Source of the DNA: JANNOG01 sp031398915
GTDB lineage: Bacteria > Actinomycetota > Actinomycetes > Actinomycetales > JBBAYJ01
Assembly: GCA_031398915.1 (NCBI GenBank)
Contig: JANNOG010000015.1
Coordinates: 15,425-79,424, forward strand
Reading direction: 5' to 3'
DNA: 64,000 nucleotides
The position numbers and the translations under genes were made by a program. The notes under the pieces are model-generated. The model was not told the origin of the DNA and ran no database searches. It was given only the letters and a program-made list of their open reading frames with translations. Each line of letters begins with the position of its first letter. Position 1 is the first letter of the stretch. Positions 18,712 through 26,927 of this stretch are shown here, piece by piece.

Positions 18712-19892
18712 ACTTTCGGGAGGCCTTCCGTACGGCGGTGACGGCGTTGTCCGCCAATCGGCTCCGCAGTCTCCTGACGATGCTGGGCGTCATCATCGGC
18801 GTCAGCGCCGTCGTCGCACTGGTCGCTCTCGGGTCCGGCGCCCAGCGTGAGGTCACCCAGCAGGTCCAGGGGCTGGGTTCCAACCTCATCATCGTGTTCC
18901 AAGGTGAGTTGGGCGGGACGGGCGCACCGTCGGTCAGTCGGCTCACGCTGGAGGACGAGGAGTCGGTTGCCCGGGCGATCGGCGACCCCTCGCGGGTGAC
19001 GGTGACCGCCACCAGCGGAGAGACGGTGCGTGCGGGGACGGCCAGCGCATTCGCGTCCGTGCAGGGGGTGGACGAGGACTACGTCACCGTCTTCGACCGG
19101 GCCCTCTCGACCGGATCGTTCTTCGGTGCGACCGACGTCGACACCCGTCGCCGGGTGATCGTCCTGGGGGCGGACACCGCCACGGCGTTGTTCGGCGCGA
19201 TCGATCCGGTCGGGCGTCAGGTCACGGTGTCGGGGGTCAGGTTCTCGGTCATCGGAGTCTTCGAGGCGCAGGGGTCCGCGTTCGGCGTGAGTCAGGACCA
19301 GCAGGCGTACATGCCGGTCACCACGGCGCAGCGGCTGTTCGGCATCTCGACGGTCGACGGCTTCGCGGTCAAGGCGGCCGAGATCGACGGGATCGAGGAG
19401 GTCCAGGCGGCGATCGTCACCGAGTTGGAGGCCACCTATCCGGGAGTCACGTTCTCGGCGGTCACCCAGACCCAGATCCTCGGCATCATCGGCCAGATCC
19501 TGTCGCTGCTGACCGGTGTCCTCGCTGCGATAGCCGGGATCAGCCTGGTGGTCGGCGGGGTGGGCGTCAGCAACATCATGTTGGTGTCGGTGCGCGAGCG
19601 CACCAAGGAGATCGGGCTGCGCAAGGCCCTCGGTGCCCGACGGCGCGACATCACGCTGCAGTTCCTGATCGAGGCGGTGCTGCTGACCACGGTCGGCGGG
19701 ACCATCGGCCTGATCCTGGGCATCGGTGGCTCGATGCTGGTGGACACGTTCTCCCGGTTACCGGCGCAGGTGGTGTGGTGGGCCCCGGTGCTGGCCTTCG
19801 CGGTCTCGGTGGGTACCGGAGTGATCTTCGGTGTGGCACCGGCTCGCCGGGCCGGCAAGCTCGACCCCGTGATCGCCCTGCGTTCGGACTGA
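18708..19892 (+). CDS. MacB/YknZ-like ABC transporter permease
   Basis: This 394-residue protein has an N-terminal helix ('LLTMLGVIIGVSAVVALVAL', about 24-43), an extracytoplasmic MacB-type domain, and three C-terminal FtsX helices with 'RTKEIGLRKALGARRRDI'. It has the same layout as the permease at 1134 and is shorter by 34 residues. The GTG start overlaps the ATPase stop by 4 bases. Together with the lipoprotein adaptor it forms the second MacAB/YknXYZ-like exporter of the window. Confidence 0.9.
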
Positions 19893-19972
19893 GCGTACGC
19901 GGGATGCGGTGCGCGATGACGTGGCCGACGTCAGCGAGGCTCGCGCCGCCCTGCGTGAGGTGGAGGCGCTGC

Positions 19973-20290
19973 GTGCGGGGCGACGTGCACGAGTTGCCTG
20001 CCCCGCGGGGGTCGATCGGTTCCGAGCAATCCGGCCGCCGCTCCGCGGTCATCGTTCAGTCGGACCTGCTTCACCTTTCCACCTGCCTGGTCGCCCCGAC
20101 GTCGACCAGTGCCCGCGCAACCGACTTTCGCCCCGAGATCGAGTTGCAGGAGCGGGTGACAAGGGTGCTGATCGAGCAGACGACCGCCGTCTCTCCCGAG
20201 CGGTTGGGGCGCTTGGTGGGGCGGGTGTCCCACCGCGAGCTGTCGGATATCGACGCTGCACCGCGAGCCGCATCGCAACGGGACCACTGA
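19973..20290 (+). CDS. MazF/PemK-like endoribonuclease toxin, orphan and possibly decaying
   Basis: The 105-residue product from GTG 19973 starts 'VRGDVHELPAPRG'. It continues with the MazF pattern 'GSEQSGRRSAVIVQSD', 'LSTCLVAPTSTSARATDFRPEI', then 'TRVLIEQTTAVSPERLG' and 'GRVSHRELSDIDAA'. MazF toxins cut mRNA at short sequences unless bound by an antitoxin. No complete antitoxin gene precedes it. A second frame at 19909-19990 reads 'VRDDVADVSEARAALREVEA', which resembles the tail of a small antitoxin. The last residues, after 'DIDAA', depart from the usual helical Leu-rich end, suggesting loss of function. The start is uncertain. Confidence 0.6.
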   Translation: MRGDVHELPAPRGSIGSEQSGRRSAVIVQSDLLHLSTCLVAPTSTSARATDFRPEIELQERVTRVLIEQTTAVSPERLGRLVGRVSHRELSDIDAAPRAASQRDH

Positions 20291-20294
20291 CTTC

Positions 20295-21719
20295 TCAGCG
20301 GTCACGCGACAGCGGCTTGAGGCGCTTGAGGATCGTGGGCCAGAACTCGGTCACGGTGGGGTGGACGGGCAGCATCTCCTGCAGCACCCGCCTCGGGGCA
20401 TGGGCGTGCATCAGGGCACTCACCGACTGGATCACCTCGTCGCCGAACAGTCCGAACACGCTGGCGCCCAGGATCTGGTCGGTGTCGGCGTCCACCAGGA
20501 TCTTGATCACGCCGTCGGTCTCGGAGTCCAGCGCCGCCTTGGTGACGTCCTTCATCCAGAAGGTCGCGACCAGCGCGTCGATCCCGGCGTCGCGCACCTC
20601 GGCCTCGGTCATCCCGACCCGGCCGAGGGGCGGATCGGTGAACATCGCATACGTCGTGATCCGCTCACCCACCGAGCGGGTCCCGCCGTCCAGGTTGTCC
20701 ACCGCGATCTCACCGTCGGCATAGCTGGTGTGAGTGAAGGCGCCTCGCCCGTTGATGTCGCCGAGGGCGTAGATGCCCGCGACCGTCGTGTGGAAGTGAT
20801 CGTCGACGGTGACGTAGCCGCGCTCGTCGGTCGCCACTCCGACCGCATCGAGGCCGATCTCGTGGGTGTTGGGCCGACGGCCGACGGCCAGCAGCAGATG
20901 CGATCCCGACACCTGCCCGCCCGAGTCCAACGTCACGCGAACTCCGGTGCCGTCATGGCCCGGCGAGACCGAACCGACACCGGCCTTCAAGCGGATGTCG
21001 ACGCCCTCGGCGCGCAGCACACGCTCGATCTCGGCACTGACCTCCGGCTCCTCGCGCCCGGCCAGGTGAGGACCGCGCTCGATGATCGTCACCGCCGAGC
21101 CGAACCGGGCGAACATCTGGCCGAACTCGAGACCGATGTAGTTGCCGCCCAGGATCACCAGGTGTTCTGGCAGCGCGTCCAGATGGAGGATCGAGTCGTT
21201 GTCCAGATACGACACGGTGTCGAGACCCTGGATCGGCGGGACGGCGGCACTGGTGCCGGTGTTGAGCCACACCGCCGGCGCGCTCACTCGTCGCCCGTCC
21301 GCCCCCTCGACGACGTGCAGACCGTCGGCGACGGCGCTGCCGTCGAGGTCTGCGTCGGCGGCGACCAAGCGCGCCGCAACCTGGTGGAAGTCGATGCCGG
21401 GGTCGGTGGTCAGCCACTGACGCATCCCGTCGACCCAGCCGTCGATCATGGCGTCCTTGCGGGCGACCACAGCGGCGAAGTCCACGCTGACCTCGCCGGT
21501 GCGGACGCCGTACTCGCCCGCGCGTCGTGCCTGGTGGGCCACCGAGGCCGAGGCGCGCATCGCCTTGGTCGGGCGGCAGCCACGATTGAGGCAGGTCCCG
21601 CCCGGGGTCCCGCTCTCGAACATCGCGACACGTTGGCCCTGTGACAGGTACCACCCGGCTACGGTTCCTGCGGCTTGACCTGTTCCGATGACGATGGCGT
21701 CGACAACTGGTGTGCTCAC
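20295..21719 (-). CDS. Pyridine nucleotide-disulfide oxidoreductase (mercuric reductase/lipoamide dehydrogenase-like)
   Basis: This 474-residue flavoprotein (GTG 21719; 19 more residues if 21776 is used) has the FAD loop 'DAIVIGTGQAAGTVAG', the redox-active pair C43 and C48 in 'GGTCLNRGCRPTK', and the NAD(P) loop 'VILGGNYIGLEFGQMFARFG'. The second FAD motif is 'GIYALGDINGRGAFTHTSY'. The dimer-interface active site 'LPVHPTVTEFWPT' supplies the His near the disulfide. No extra N-terminal metal-binding domain or C-terminal Cys pair is seen, so mercury reduction is unsupported. It is divergent from acuC with 55 bp between starts. Confidence 0.88.
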   Translation of the reverse strand: MSTPVVDAIVIGTGQAAGTVAGWYLSQGQRVAMFESGTPGGTCLNRGCRPTKAMRASASVAHQARRAGEYGVRTGEVSVDFAAVVARKDAMIDGWVDGMRQWLTTDPGIDFHQVAARLVAADADLDGSAVADGLHVVEGADGRRVSAPAVWLNTGTSAAVPPIQGLDTVSYLDNDSILHLDALPEHLVILGGNYIGLEFGQMFARFGSAVTIIERGPHLAGREEPEVSAEIERVLRAEGVDIRLKAGVGSVSPGHDGTGVRVTLDSGGQVSGSHLLLAVGRRPNTHEIGLDAVGVATDERGYVTVDDHFHTTVAGIYALGDINGRGAFTHTSYADGEIAVDNLDGGTRSVGERITTYAMFTDPPLGRVGMTEAEVRDAGIDALVATFWMKDVTKAALDSETDGVIKILVDADTDQILGASVFGLFGDEVIQSVSALMHAHAPRRVLQEMLPVHPTVTEFWPTILKRLKPLSRDR

Positions 21720-21774
21720 GCCGCTCACCTTGACAGAGCCGCCTGGTCGGCGCCCGCGAAGGTACGGTCTCGTC

Positions 21775-22965
21775 ATGGCGATGTCACCGGCCTGGCTGGC
21801 GTGGGACGACCGAGCCTGCAGCTACGACTTCGGGCCGGGCCATCCGCTGGCGCCGGTTCGGCTACGGCTGACCGCCCGGCTCTGCGCCGACCTCGGGTTG
21901 TTGGCTCCGGTCGGACCGGTCGAGGTCGTCGCCCCGGTCGAGGCCTCGGTCGAGGCGCTCGGCAGGGTCCATGACCTGGCCTATGTCGTTGCGGTCCAGG
22001 CCGCCTCGGCGGATCCTGCCAATCCGCCGGCGCGGATCGGGTTGGGCCCCGGGGACACCCCCGCCTTCGCCGGCATGCACGAGGCGGCGGCCCTGATCGC
22101 CGGTGCGTCGATCCATCTCGCCGAGGCGGTCTGGGCCGGTCGATGCCACCACGGGGTCAACTTCTGCGGCGGACTGCATCACGCGCAGCGGGGGTCGGCG
22201 TCGGGTTTCTGCGTGTACAACGACGCGGCCCTGGCCATCGCCGCATTTCTGGATGCCGGCGCCGAACGGGTGGTCTACATCGACCTGGACGTCCACCACG
22301 GTGACGGTGTCGAGGCGATCTTCGCCGACGAGCCTCGAGTGACCACGGTGTCGATCCACGAGTCTGCCCGGACGCTGTTTCCCGGAACCGGTGACCCGTC
22401 CTACGTCGGTGGTCCGGGTGCCCAGGGCAGCGCGGTCAACGTCGCCCTGCCCGCGGGCACCGATGACTCGGGATGGCTGCGGGCGATCCACGCGGTGGTG
22501 CCTGCAGTGGTCCGTGCCGAACAGCCCGACGTCATCGTCAGCCAGCACGGGTGCGACACGCACGTCCTGGATCCACTGGCCCACCTGGCCGTCTCGGTCG
22601 ACGGGCAGCGGATCGCGGCGGGCCTGGTCCACGACCTGGCACACGAGGTGAGCGCGGGCCGCTGGCTCGCACTGGGCGGCGGCGGCTACGAGGTGGTCGA
22701 CGTGGTGCCACGGACCTGGGCCCACCTGGTGGCCATCGCCGGTCACGTGGACCTGGCGGCGGACGCCGACGTTCCCGAGGCCTGGCGTGACCACGTCCGC
22801 GATGCCCTGGCCCGCGAGGCGCCGCGACGGATGACCGACGGCGCGGCTGGGACCTGGTCGGACTACGCCGACGGCCACGACCCGGCTGATCCGGTGGATC
22901 GGGCGATCCAGGCCACCCGCCGCGCCGCGTTCCCGTACCTGGGCCTCGATCCCTGGACCGCCTGA
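21775..22965 (+). CDS. acuC: Acetoin utilization protein AcuC, histone-deacetylase-family
   Basis: This 396-residue zinc-dependent deacetylase resembles proteins that remove acetyl groups from acetyl-CoA synthetase. Family features are 'HHAQRGSASGFCVYNDAALAI' around the catalytic His pair (written here in two parts, 'HHAQRGSASGF' and 'CVYNDAALAI'), zinc ligands in 'YIDLDVHHGDGVEAIF', and 'SQHGCDTHVLDPLAHLAV'. 'LGGGGYEVVDVVPRTWA' is the C-terminal glycine-rich loop. ATG 21775 gives the standard length; an upstream start would overlap the divergent flavoprotein. The substrate is inferred from the family only. Confidence 0.9.
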   Translation: MAMSPAWLAWDDRACSYDFGPGHPLAPVRLRLTARLCADLGLLAPVGPVEVVAPVEASVEALGRVHDLAYVVAVQAASADPANPPARIGLGPGDTPAFAGMHEAAALIAGASIHLAEAVWAGRCHHGVNFCGGLHHAQRGSASGFCVYNDAALAIAAFLDAGAERVVYIDLDVHHGDGVEAIFADEPRVTTVSIHESARTLFPGTGDPSYVGGPGAQGSAVNVALPAGTDDSGWLRAIHAVVPAVVRAEQPDVIVSQHGCDTHVLDPLAHLAVSVDGQRIAAGLVHDLAHEVSAGRWLALGGGGYEVVDVVPRTWAHLVAIAGHVDLAADADVPEAWRDHVRDALAREAPRRMTDGAAGTWSDYADGHDPADPVDRAIQATRRAAFPYLGLDPWTA

Positions 22966-22997
22966 CCGCCCCCGGGACCATCCCCAACTCCCGATCA

Positions 22998-23045
22998 TGT
23001 GCCCGAATGGCTGTCACGTCCCGTCGCAACAGCCATTCGGGCACA
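22998..23045 (+). terminator. Hairpin with perfect 17-bp stem after acuC
   Basis: TGTGCCCGAATGGCTGT at 22998-23014 is fully complementary to 23029-23045, with a 14-nt loop. It starts 33 nt past the acuC stop and lies between convergent genes, so it likely terminates from both sides. Words 'GATCATG' before and 'GATTCGGGG' after the arms resemble parts of the 62-nt hairpins at 863 and 1007. Confidence 0.8.
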
Positions 23046-23055
23046 CGATTCGGGG

Positions 23056-23095
23056 TTGGGTTGGGTTGGGTTGGGTTGGGTTGGGTTGGGTTGGG
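23056..23095 (+). repeat. TTGGG microsatellite, 8 perfect units
   Basis: Eight uninterrupted TTGGG units run from 23056 to 23095, followed by a G-rich stretch to about 23118. The tract sits in the 3' intergenic space between acuC and the broken flavin oxidoreductase gene. Regular GGG runs spaced by TT could form a G-quadruplex on the plus strand. Copy number is likely variable. Confidence 0.95.
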
Positions 23096-23118
23096 GTGGG
23101 GGTTTGGGGGGTGTGGGG

Positions 23119-24309
23119 TCAGGCCTCCTGAAGGGTGCGGAGGTCCGTCTCGTCGGCCTCGGTCAACTCGACCGACGGTGCCGCCCGTGGCCAACCGATG
23201 CACGAGTCGTGCGCCCGGAAGTTGCGCAGCCACCAGGCCCAGTCCTCCGGCACCAGGCCGAACGGATCGGCCTGGCCCAGCTCTCGAGCGGCCCACACCG
23301 GCCAGCGGGGATTTGGACAACGCCGGGCGCCCGAGCATCACCAGGTCGATCAGCTCCTCCCGGATGACGTGGTCCGCAACTGACGGCAGGCCGAGGTTCC
23401 AGCTGGTGGCGACCGGGATCCCCGACTCGTTCCGGAGCCGGGTCGACCGTTCGACCATGAACGCCATGTCGGCGAAGGGCACCTCGTTCATCTCGTCGGT
23501 GTTGAACCCGATGCTCAGGTCCGCCCGGTCCAGGCCGTGCTCCTTCATGGCCTTCACCGCGATGATCGATTCGTCCAACTGCACTCCGGCGGGGTTGAGG
23601 TCGTCCGAGCCGAGACGCATGGTCAGTGGAAGGCGCTCGGGCCGGACCGCACGCACGGCGTCCAGGGCCTCCAGGTGGAAGCGCATCCGGTTGTCCAGGC
23701 CGCCGCCGTAGGCATCGGTGCGCTGGTTGGCGATGGGCGAGAAGAAGCTGGCCCCCAGATACCCGTGGGCGTAGTGCATTTCGAGCCACCCGAATCCGGC
23801 CTCGGCCGCGCGCTCGGCGGCGCGGGCGTACGCCCGGTGGATCCCGTGGATCTCGGCCTCGGTCAACTCGTCGACGGACTGGTCGTACTTGCCGCCGTAG
23901 GGCAGCGGCGACGGTCCGACGACCCGCCAGCCGTCGGGGTGGTCCGCCGGCAGCTGGTGCCCACCCTCCCGGTGCTTGACCTCGCTGCTCTTGCGGCCGG
24001 TGTGACCCAACTGGATTGGCGGGGACACCGCCCATGTCCTTGATGATGTCGGTGACCCGCCTGAGGCCCGGGGATCTGGTCGTCGTCGTAGATGCCGCCA
24101 CGCCCCACGCTGGTCCGACCCTCGGGAGTGATGGCCAGCTGTTCCAGGAAGACCAGGCCGAAGCCGCCGGCGGCTCGCGAGCCCGCCGGCATCACGTGGA
24201 AGTCGTTCATCTTCGCGTCGGTGGAGCGGTACATGGTCATCGGGGACATCGCGATGCGGTTGCGCAGCGTGACGCCCTTCGGGGTGAAGGGGCTGAACAG
24301 ATCTGGCAT
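23119..24309 (-). pseudogene. NADH:flavin oxidoreductase (old yellow enzyme family), three frameshifts
   Basis: Translation from ATG 24309 gives a clear OYE start ('MPDLFSPFTPKGVTLRNR', 'AMSPMTMYRS'). The homologous sequence then jumps frame near 24067-24069 (CCC where CC is expected) and again at 24016-24017 (TT for T). It runs through 'LEMHYAHGYLGASFFSP' and 'LVMLGRPAL', and jumps a third time at 23312-23314 (TTT for TT). It ends 'DLRTLQEA' at 23119. The three +1 insertions sum to one codon, so start and stop share a frame, and a corrected gene would encode about 395 residues with FMN-binding features. All three fall in short homopolymers, so sequencing error and true decay are both possible. 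Confidence 0.85.
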
Positions 24310-24585
24310 GAGGCGTCCTCGGTCGGCGGATCCGGGTCTGGGATCGGATGCCACGCTGCATCTGTCCCCTCACGCTAGGCAGAGGATGTATCACCGACGT
24401 CACGCTCAGGCTGACATCTGTGACGATCTCCTCTCGGCGCGTCGACCGGGCGTGTTGGGTCCGTCCGGACGGCCCCGCCCGACAAGTCACGGCCGCGACC
24501 GGTCCTATCGCGGACCCTGCCGGTAGCCTCAGGTCCGACACCGCAGCATGCAGTGACGACATTCACCGACGACCGAGGGACACCT

Positions 24586-24684
24586 ATGGGTTCTGTGATC
24601 AAGAAGCGCCGTAAGCGCATGGCCAAGAAGAAGCACCGCAAGCTGCTGCGCAAGACCCGCCACCAGCGCCGTAACAAGAAGTAG
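24586..24684 (+). CDS. Small ribosomal protein bS22 (AURKAIP1/COX24 domain)
   Basis: This 32-residue, extremely basic protein reads MGSVIKKRRKRMAKK followed by KHRKLLRKTRHQRRNKK. It matches the actinobacterial 30S/70S ribosome protein bS22 seen in mycobacterial ribosome structures (from memory). It binds rRNA near the decoding region. A ribosome site (CGAGGGA) precedes the ATG. In mycobacteria the same gene lies between proC and the epimerase gene, as here. The 276 bp upstream show no gene; the small BldC-like regulator found there in relatives is absent. Confidence 0.93.
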   Translation: MGSVIKKRRKRMAKKKHRKLLRKTRHQRRNKK

Positions 24685-24690
24685 GTCACT

Positions 24691-25719
24691 GTGGCGGGCC
24701 GTCGTGTCCTGGTCACGGGGGTTGCCGGACAGATCGGCGGCCTTGTGGCGGCGTCACTGGCCCGTCACGTCGACGTCGACCACGTCGTCGGCGTCGACTC
24801 CGCCGCACCCACGACCGAGGCCGTGGCGGCCGCGGGCGTCGAACTGGTGCGGGTGGACCTGCGCAGTCCGTCCGTGGTGCGCCTGGTTCGCGAGCTCGAA
24901 GTCGACACCGTGGTGCACATGGGCGTCGTCCTCAGCGCGGCCGACGCCGGCGGCAGGGCATCGATGAAAGAGATCAACATCCTGGGAACCATGCACCTGC
25001 TCGCCGCATGCCAGAAGCTGGACACCGTGCGTCGAGTGGTGGTGCGTTCCAGTGCCGGGGTCTACGGCAGCGGTCCGGAGGATCCGGCGTTGTTCGCCGA
25101 GGACACCGAACCCACCCACCCACCCCGCAGCGGCTGGGGTCGGGACTGCATCGAGGTCGAGGCGACGGTGCGGGGCTTCGCCCGTCGCCGTCGCGACATC
25201 ACGGTGGCGATGCTGCGATTCACGCATGCCGTGGCGCCGTCGCTGCGCACCCAATTCACTGATCTGTTCCTGCTACCGATGGTGCCGGCTCCCCTGGGTC
25301 GTGACGCCCGGCTGCAGTTCGTCCACGTGGACGACATCGTCGAGGCCAGCGTGACGGCGGCGCTCACCGACGCCTCGGGTGAGATCAACATCGCGGGGCC
25401 CGGGGTGCTCACCGTGACTCAGGCCGCGACGATGGCCGGACGGCCGGTGATGGGGCTGCCGGGCGCGGCGCTGCGACGACTGCACCGCCTGCCGGCCCCA
25501 CTGCGCGGTGTGGTGCTGACGGACGACGACATCTCACTCCTCGGCTACGGACGGGTGCTGGACACCACCCGAATGACGCGCGACCTCGGCTTCGCGCCTC
25601 GGTTCGGCACGACCGCGGCATTCGCCGACTTCGTCACCGGTCGCCAGGCCTCCGGCCCGTTGGGTGCGGCCCGCGATTCGATCGTCGCGGCCGGGCGCGT
25701 GCTGACGGGCACCCGATGA
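24691..25719 (+). CDS. NAD-dependent epimerase/dehydratase (extended SDR)
   Basis: This 342-residue Rossmann protein has 'RVLVTGVAGQIGGLVAASL' as NAD-binding loop, 'VDTVVHMGVVLSAADAGG' and 'VVVRSSAGVYGSGPED'. It corresponds by position to mycobacterial galE2 (Rv0501). The classical Tyr-x-x-x-Lys catalytic pair is not visible; the equivalent area reads 'SGWGRDCIEVEATVRGF', so sugar epimerisation is uncertain. It begins with GTG 6 nt after the bS22 stop and overlaps the acyltransferase start by 4 bases. Confidence 0.82.
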   Translation: MAGRRVLVTGVAGQIGGLVAASLARHVDVDHVVGVDSAAPTTEAVAAAGVELVRVDLRSPSVVRLVRELEVDTVVHMGVVLSAADAGGRASMKEINILGTMHLLAACQKLDTVRRVVVRSSAGVYGSGPEDPALFAEDTEPTHPPRSGWGRDCIEVEATVRGFARRRRDITVAMLRFTHAVAPSLRTQFTDLFLLPMVPAPLGRDARLQFVHVDDIVEASVTAALTDASGEINIAGPGVLTVTQAATMAGRPVMGLPGAALRRLHRLPAPLRGVVLTDDDISLLGYGRVLDTTRMTRDLGFAPRFGTTAAFADFVTGRQASGPLGAARDSIVAAGRVLTGTR

Positions 25720-26828
25720 GCGGGCAACGACCCACGGTGTCGCTGGTGTCGGCGGCGGCCGATCGAGCCGGCGCCGAACGCGCCCGGCGCCGACTCCACC
25801 TCACGCCGTTGCTGGACCAGGCGGCAGGCCATGAGCGCGGGTCGGAGCCGGATCACGAGGACTCCCCGGTCGCCGAGCACGCCCGGCGGGCACAGGGGGC
25901 TGCGGATGCCCGGCCCACCTCGGCACCCACCGCGTCACCCGAAGCTGCCGAAGCTCCGGGACAACCCGAGGGCGAGGCACCCAAGACCCCGGACCTGCCG
26001 CCGCTGCTGGCTCATGCCCTCGACTTCCTGACCCGCCGGCTGGCGGGCGACTACGAGATCGACGACTTCGGACTGGACCGGGACCTGGCCCAGTCGGTGT
26101 TGTTCCCGCTGCTGCGACCGATGTACCGGCACTGGTTCCGGGTGGACGTCCGCGGCGCGGAGAACGTCCCCGACTCGGGACCGGCGCTGCTGGTGAGCAA
26201 CCACTCGGGCACGCTGGCGTGGGATGCGCTGATGACCCAACTCGCGGTCTACGACACCACTCCGTCGCGGCGGATCATGCGCCCGCTGGCCGCCGATCTG
26301 GTGTTCGCGACACCGGTGATGGGGGACCTGGCCCGTCGGGTGGGCGCCACCCTGGCGTCCGCGCCCGACGCCGAGCGGCTCCTCGGCGCCGGTGAACTGG
26401 TCGGCGTCTGGCCCGAGGGATTCAAGGGGATCGGCAAGCTCTATCGAGATCGCTACCGGTTACAGCGATTCGGGCGCGGCGGGTTCGTCTCGGCGGCGAT
26501 CCGGGCGCAGGTGCCGATCATCCCGGTGTCCGTGGTCGGTGCCGAAGAATCGCACCCCATGATCGCCGACGTGCCGCCGTTGGCCAGGCTGATGGGTACG
26601 CCGTACTGGCCGGTCACCCCCACCTGGCCCTGGCTGGGGCCGGTCGGTCTGGTCCCGCTGCCCAGCAAGTGGATCGTCGACTTCGGCGTTCCGGTCCGGA
26701 CCGACAGCCACGACGCCGCAGACGCCGACGACCCACTCGTCGTCCTCGAGGTCACCGACCACATTCGCGAGGTGATCCAACGGACCCTCTACACCCTCCT
26801 GGTGCAGCGGGGTCCCGCTTTCGGCTAA
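25716..26828 (+). CDS. Lysophospholipid acyltransferase family protein (PlsC-like)
   Basis: This 370-residue protein has a low-complexity, charged N-terminus of about 95 residues and then a PlsC-like domain. The acyltransferase motif is 'LLVSNHSGTLAWDALM', with His and Asp spaced more widely than the usual HxxxxD. Further motifs are 'LVGVWPEGFKGIGKLYRDRY' (EGxxxG-type) and 'VPIIPVSVVGAEES'. It probably acylates a glycerophospholipid or related lipid at the membrane. It corresponds in position to Rv0502. The ATGA overlap couples it to the epimerase. Confidence 0.82.
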   Translation: MSGQRPTVSLVSAAADRAGAERARRRLHLTPLLDQAAGHERGSEPDHEDSPVAEHARRAQGAADARPTSAPTASPEAAEAPGQPEGEAPKTPDLPPLLAHALDFLTRRLAGDYEIDDFGLDRDLAQSVLFPLLRPMYRHWFRVDVRGAENVPDSGPALLVSNHSGTLAWDALMTQLAVYDTTPSRRIMRPLAADLVFATPVMGDLARRVGATLASAPDAERLLGAGELVGVWPEGFKGIGKLYRDRYRLQRFGRGGFVSAAIRAQVPIIPVSVVGAEESHPMIADVPPLARLMGTPYWPVTPTWPWLGPVGLVPLPSKWIVDFGVPVRTDSHDAADADDPLVVLEVTDHIREVIQRTLYTLLVQRGPAFG

Positions 26829-26870
26829 GGCATCGGCCGCCGCCGTCCGACGATCGGAGCGCGCCACGCG

Positions 26871-26904
26871 CGACTTTGTGCTTCTCTTCACAAAGTCGTA
26901 ACCT
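26871..26904 (+). promoter_or_regulatory. Rex operator overlapping the rex-hem promoter
   Basis: CGACTTTGTG at 26871-26880 and CACAAAGTCG at 26889-26898 form a perfect 10-bp inverted repeat with an 8-bp spacer. It contains TTGTG-N8-CACAA, the core of known Rex sites. TTGTGC at 26876-26881 and TAACCT at 26899-26904 fit -35 and -10 elements exactly 17 bp apart, so Rex bound here would block RNA polymerase. The rex start codon lies 23 bp after the -10. Autoregulation of rex-hem operons is known in Streptomyces; the promoter placement is inferred from sequence. Confidence 0.85.
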
Positions 26905-26927
26905 GTGCGCACCCGACGAGGAGTGTC

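Noticed and set aside
23056..23118. Telomere of a linear replicon (TTGGG repeats)
   Set aside because: The repeats are internal, short and flanked by normal chromosomal genes; bacterial linear ends do not use such repeats.
22538..24562. A single 674-residue minus-strand protein
   Set aside because: It is an open frame that contains only the central part of the flavin oxidoreductase; both ends are antisense to acuC or lie in non-coding sequence and lack homology.
24310..24585. A BldC-like small regulator gene expected before bS22
   Set aside because: No frame in this stretch encodes a MerR/BldC-type helix-turn-helix.
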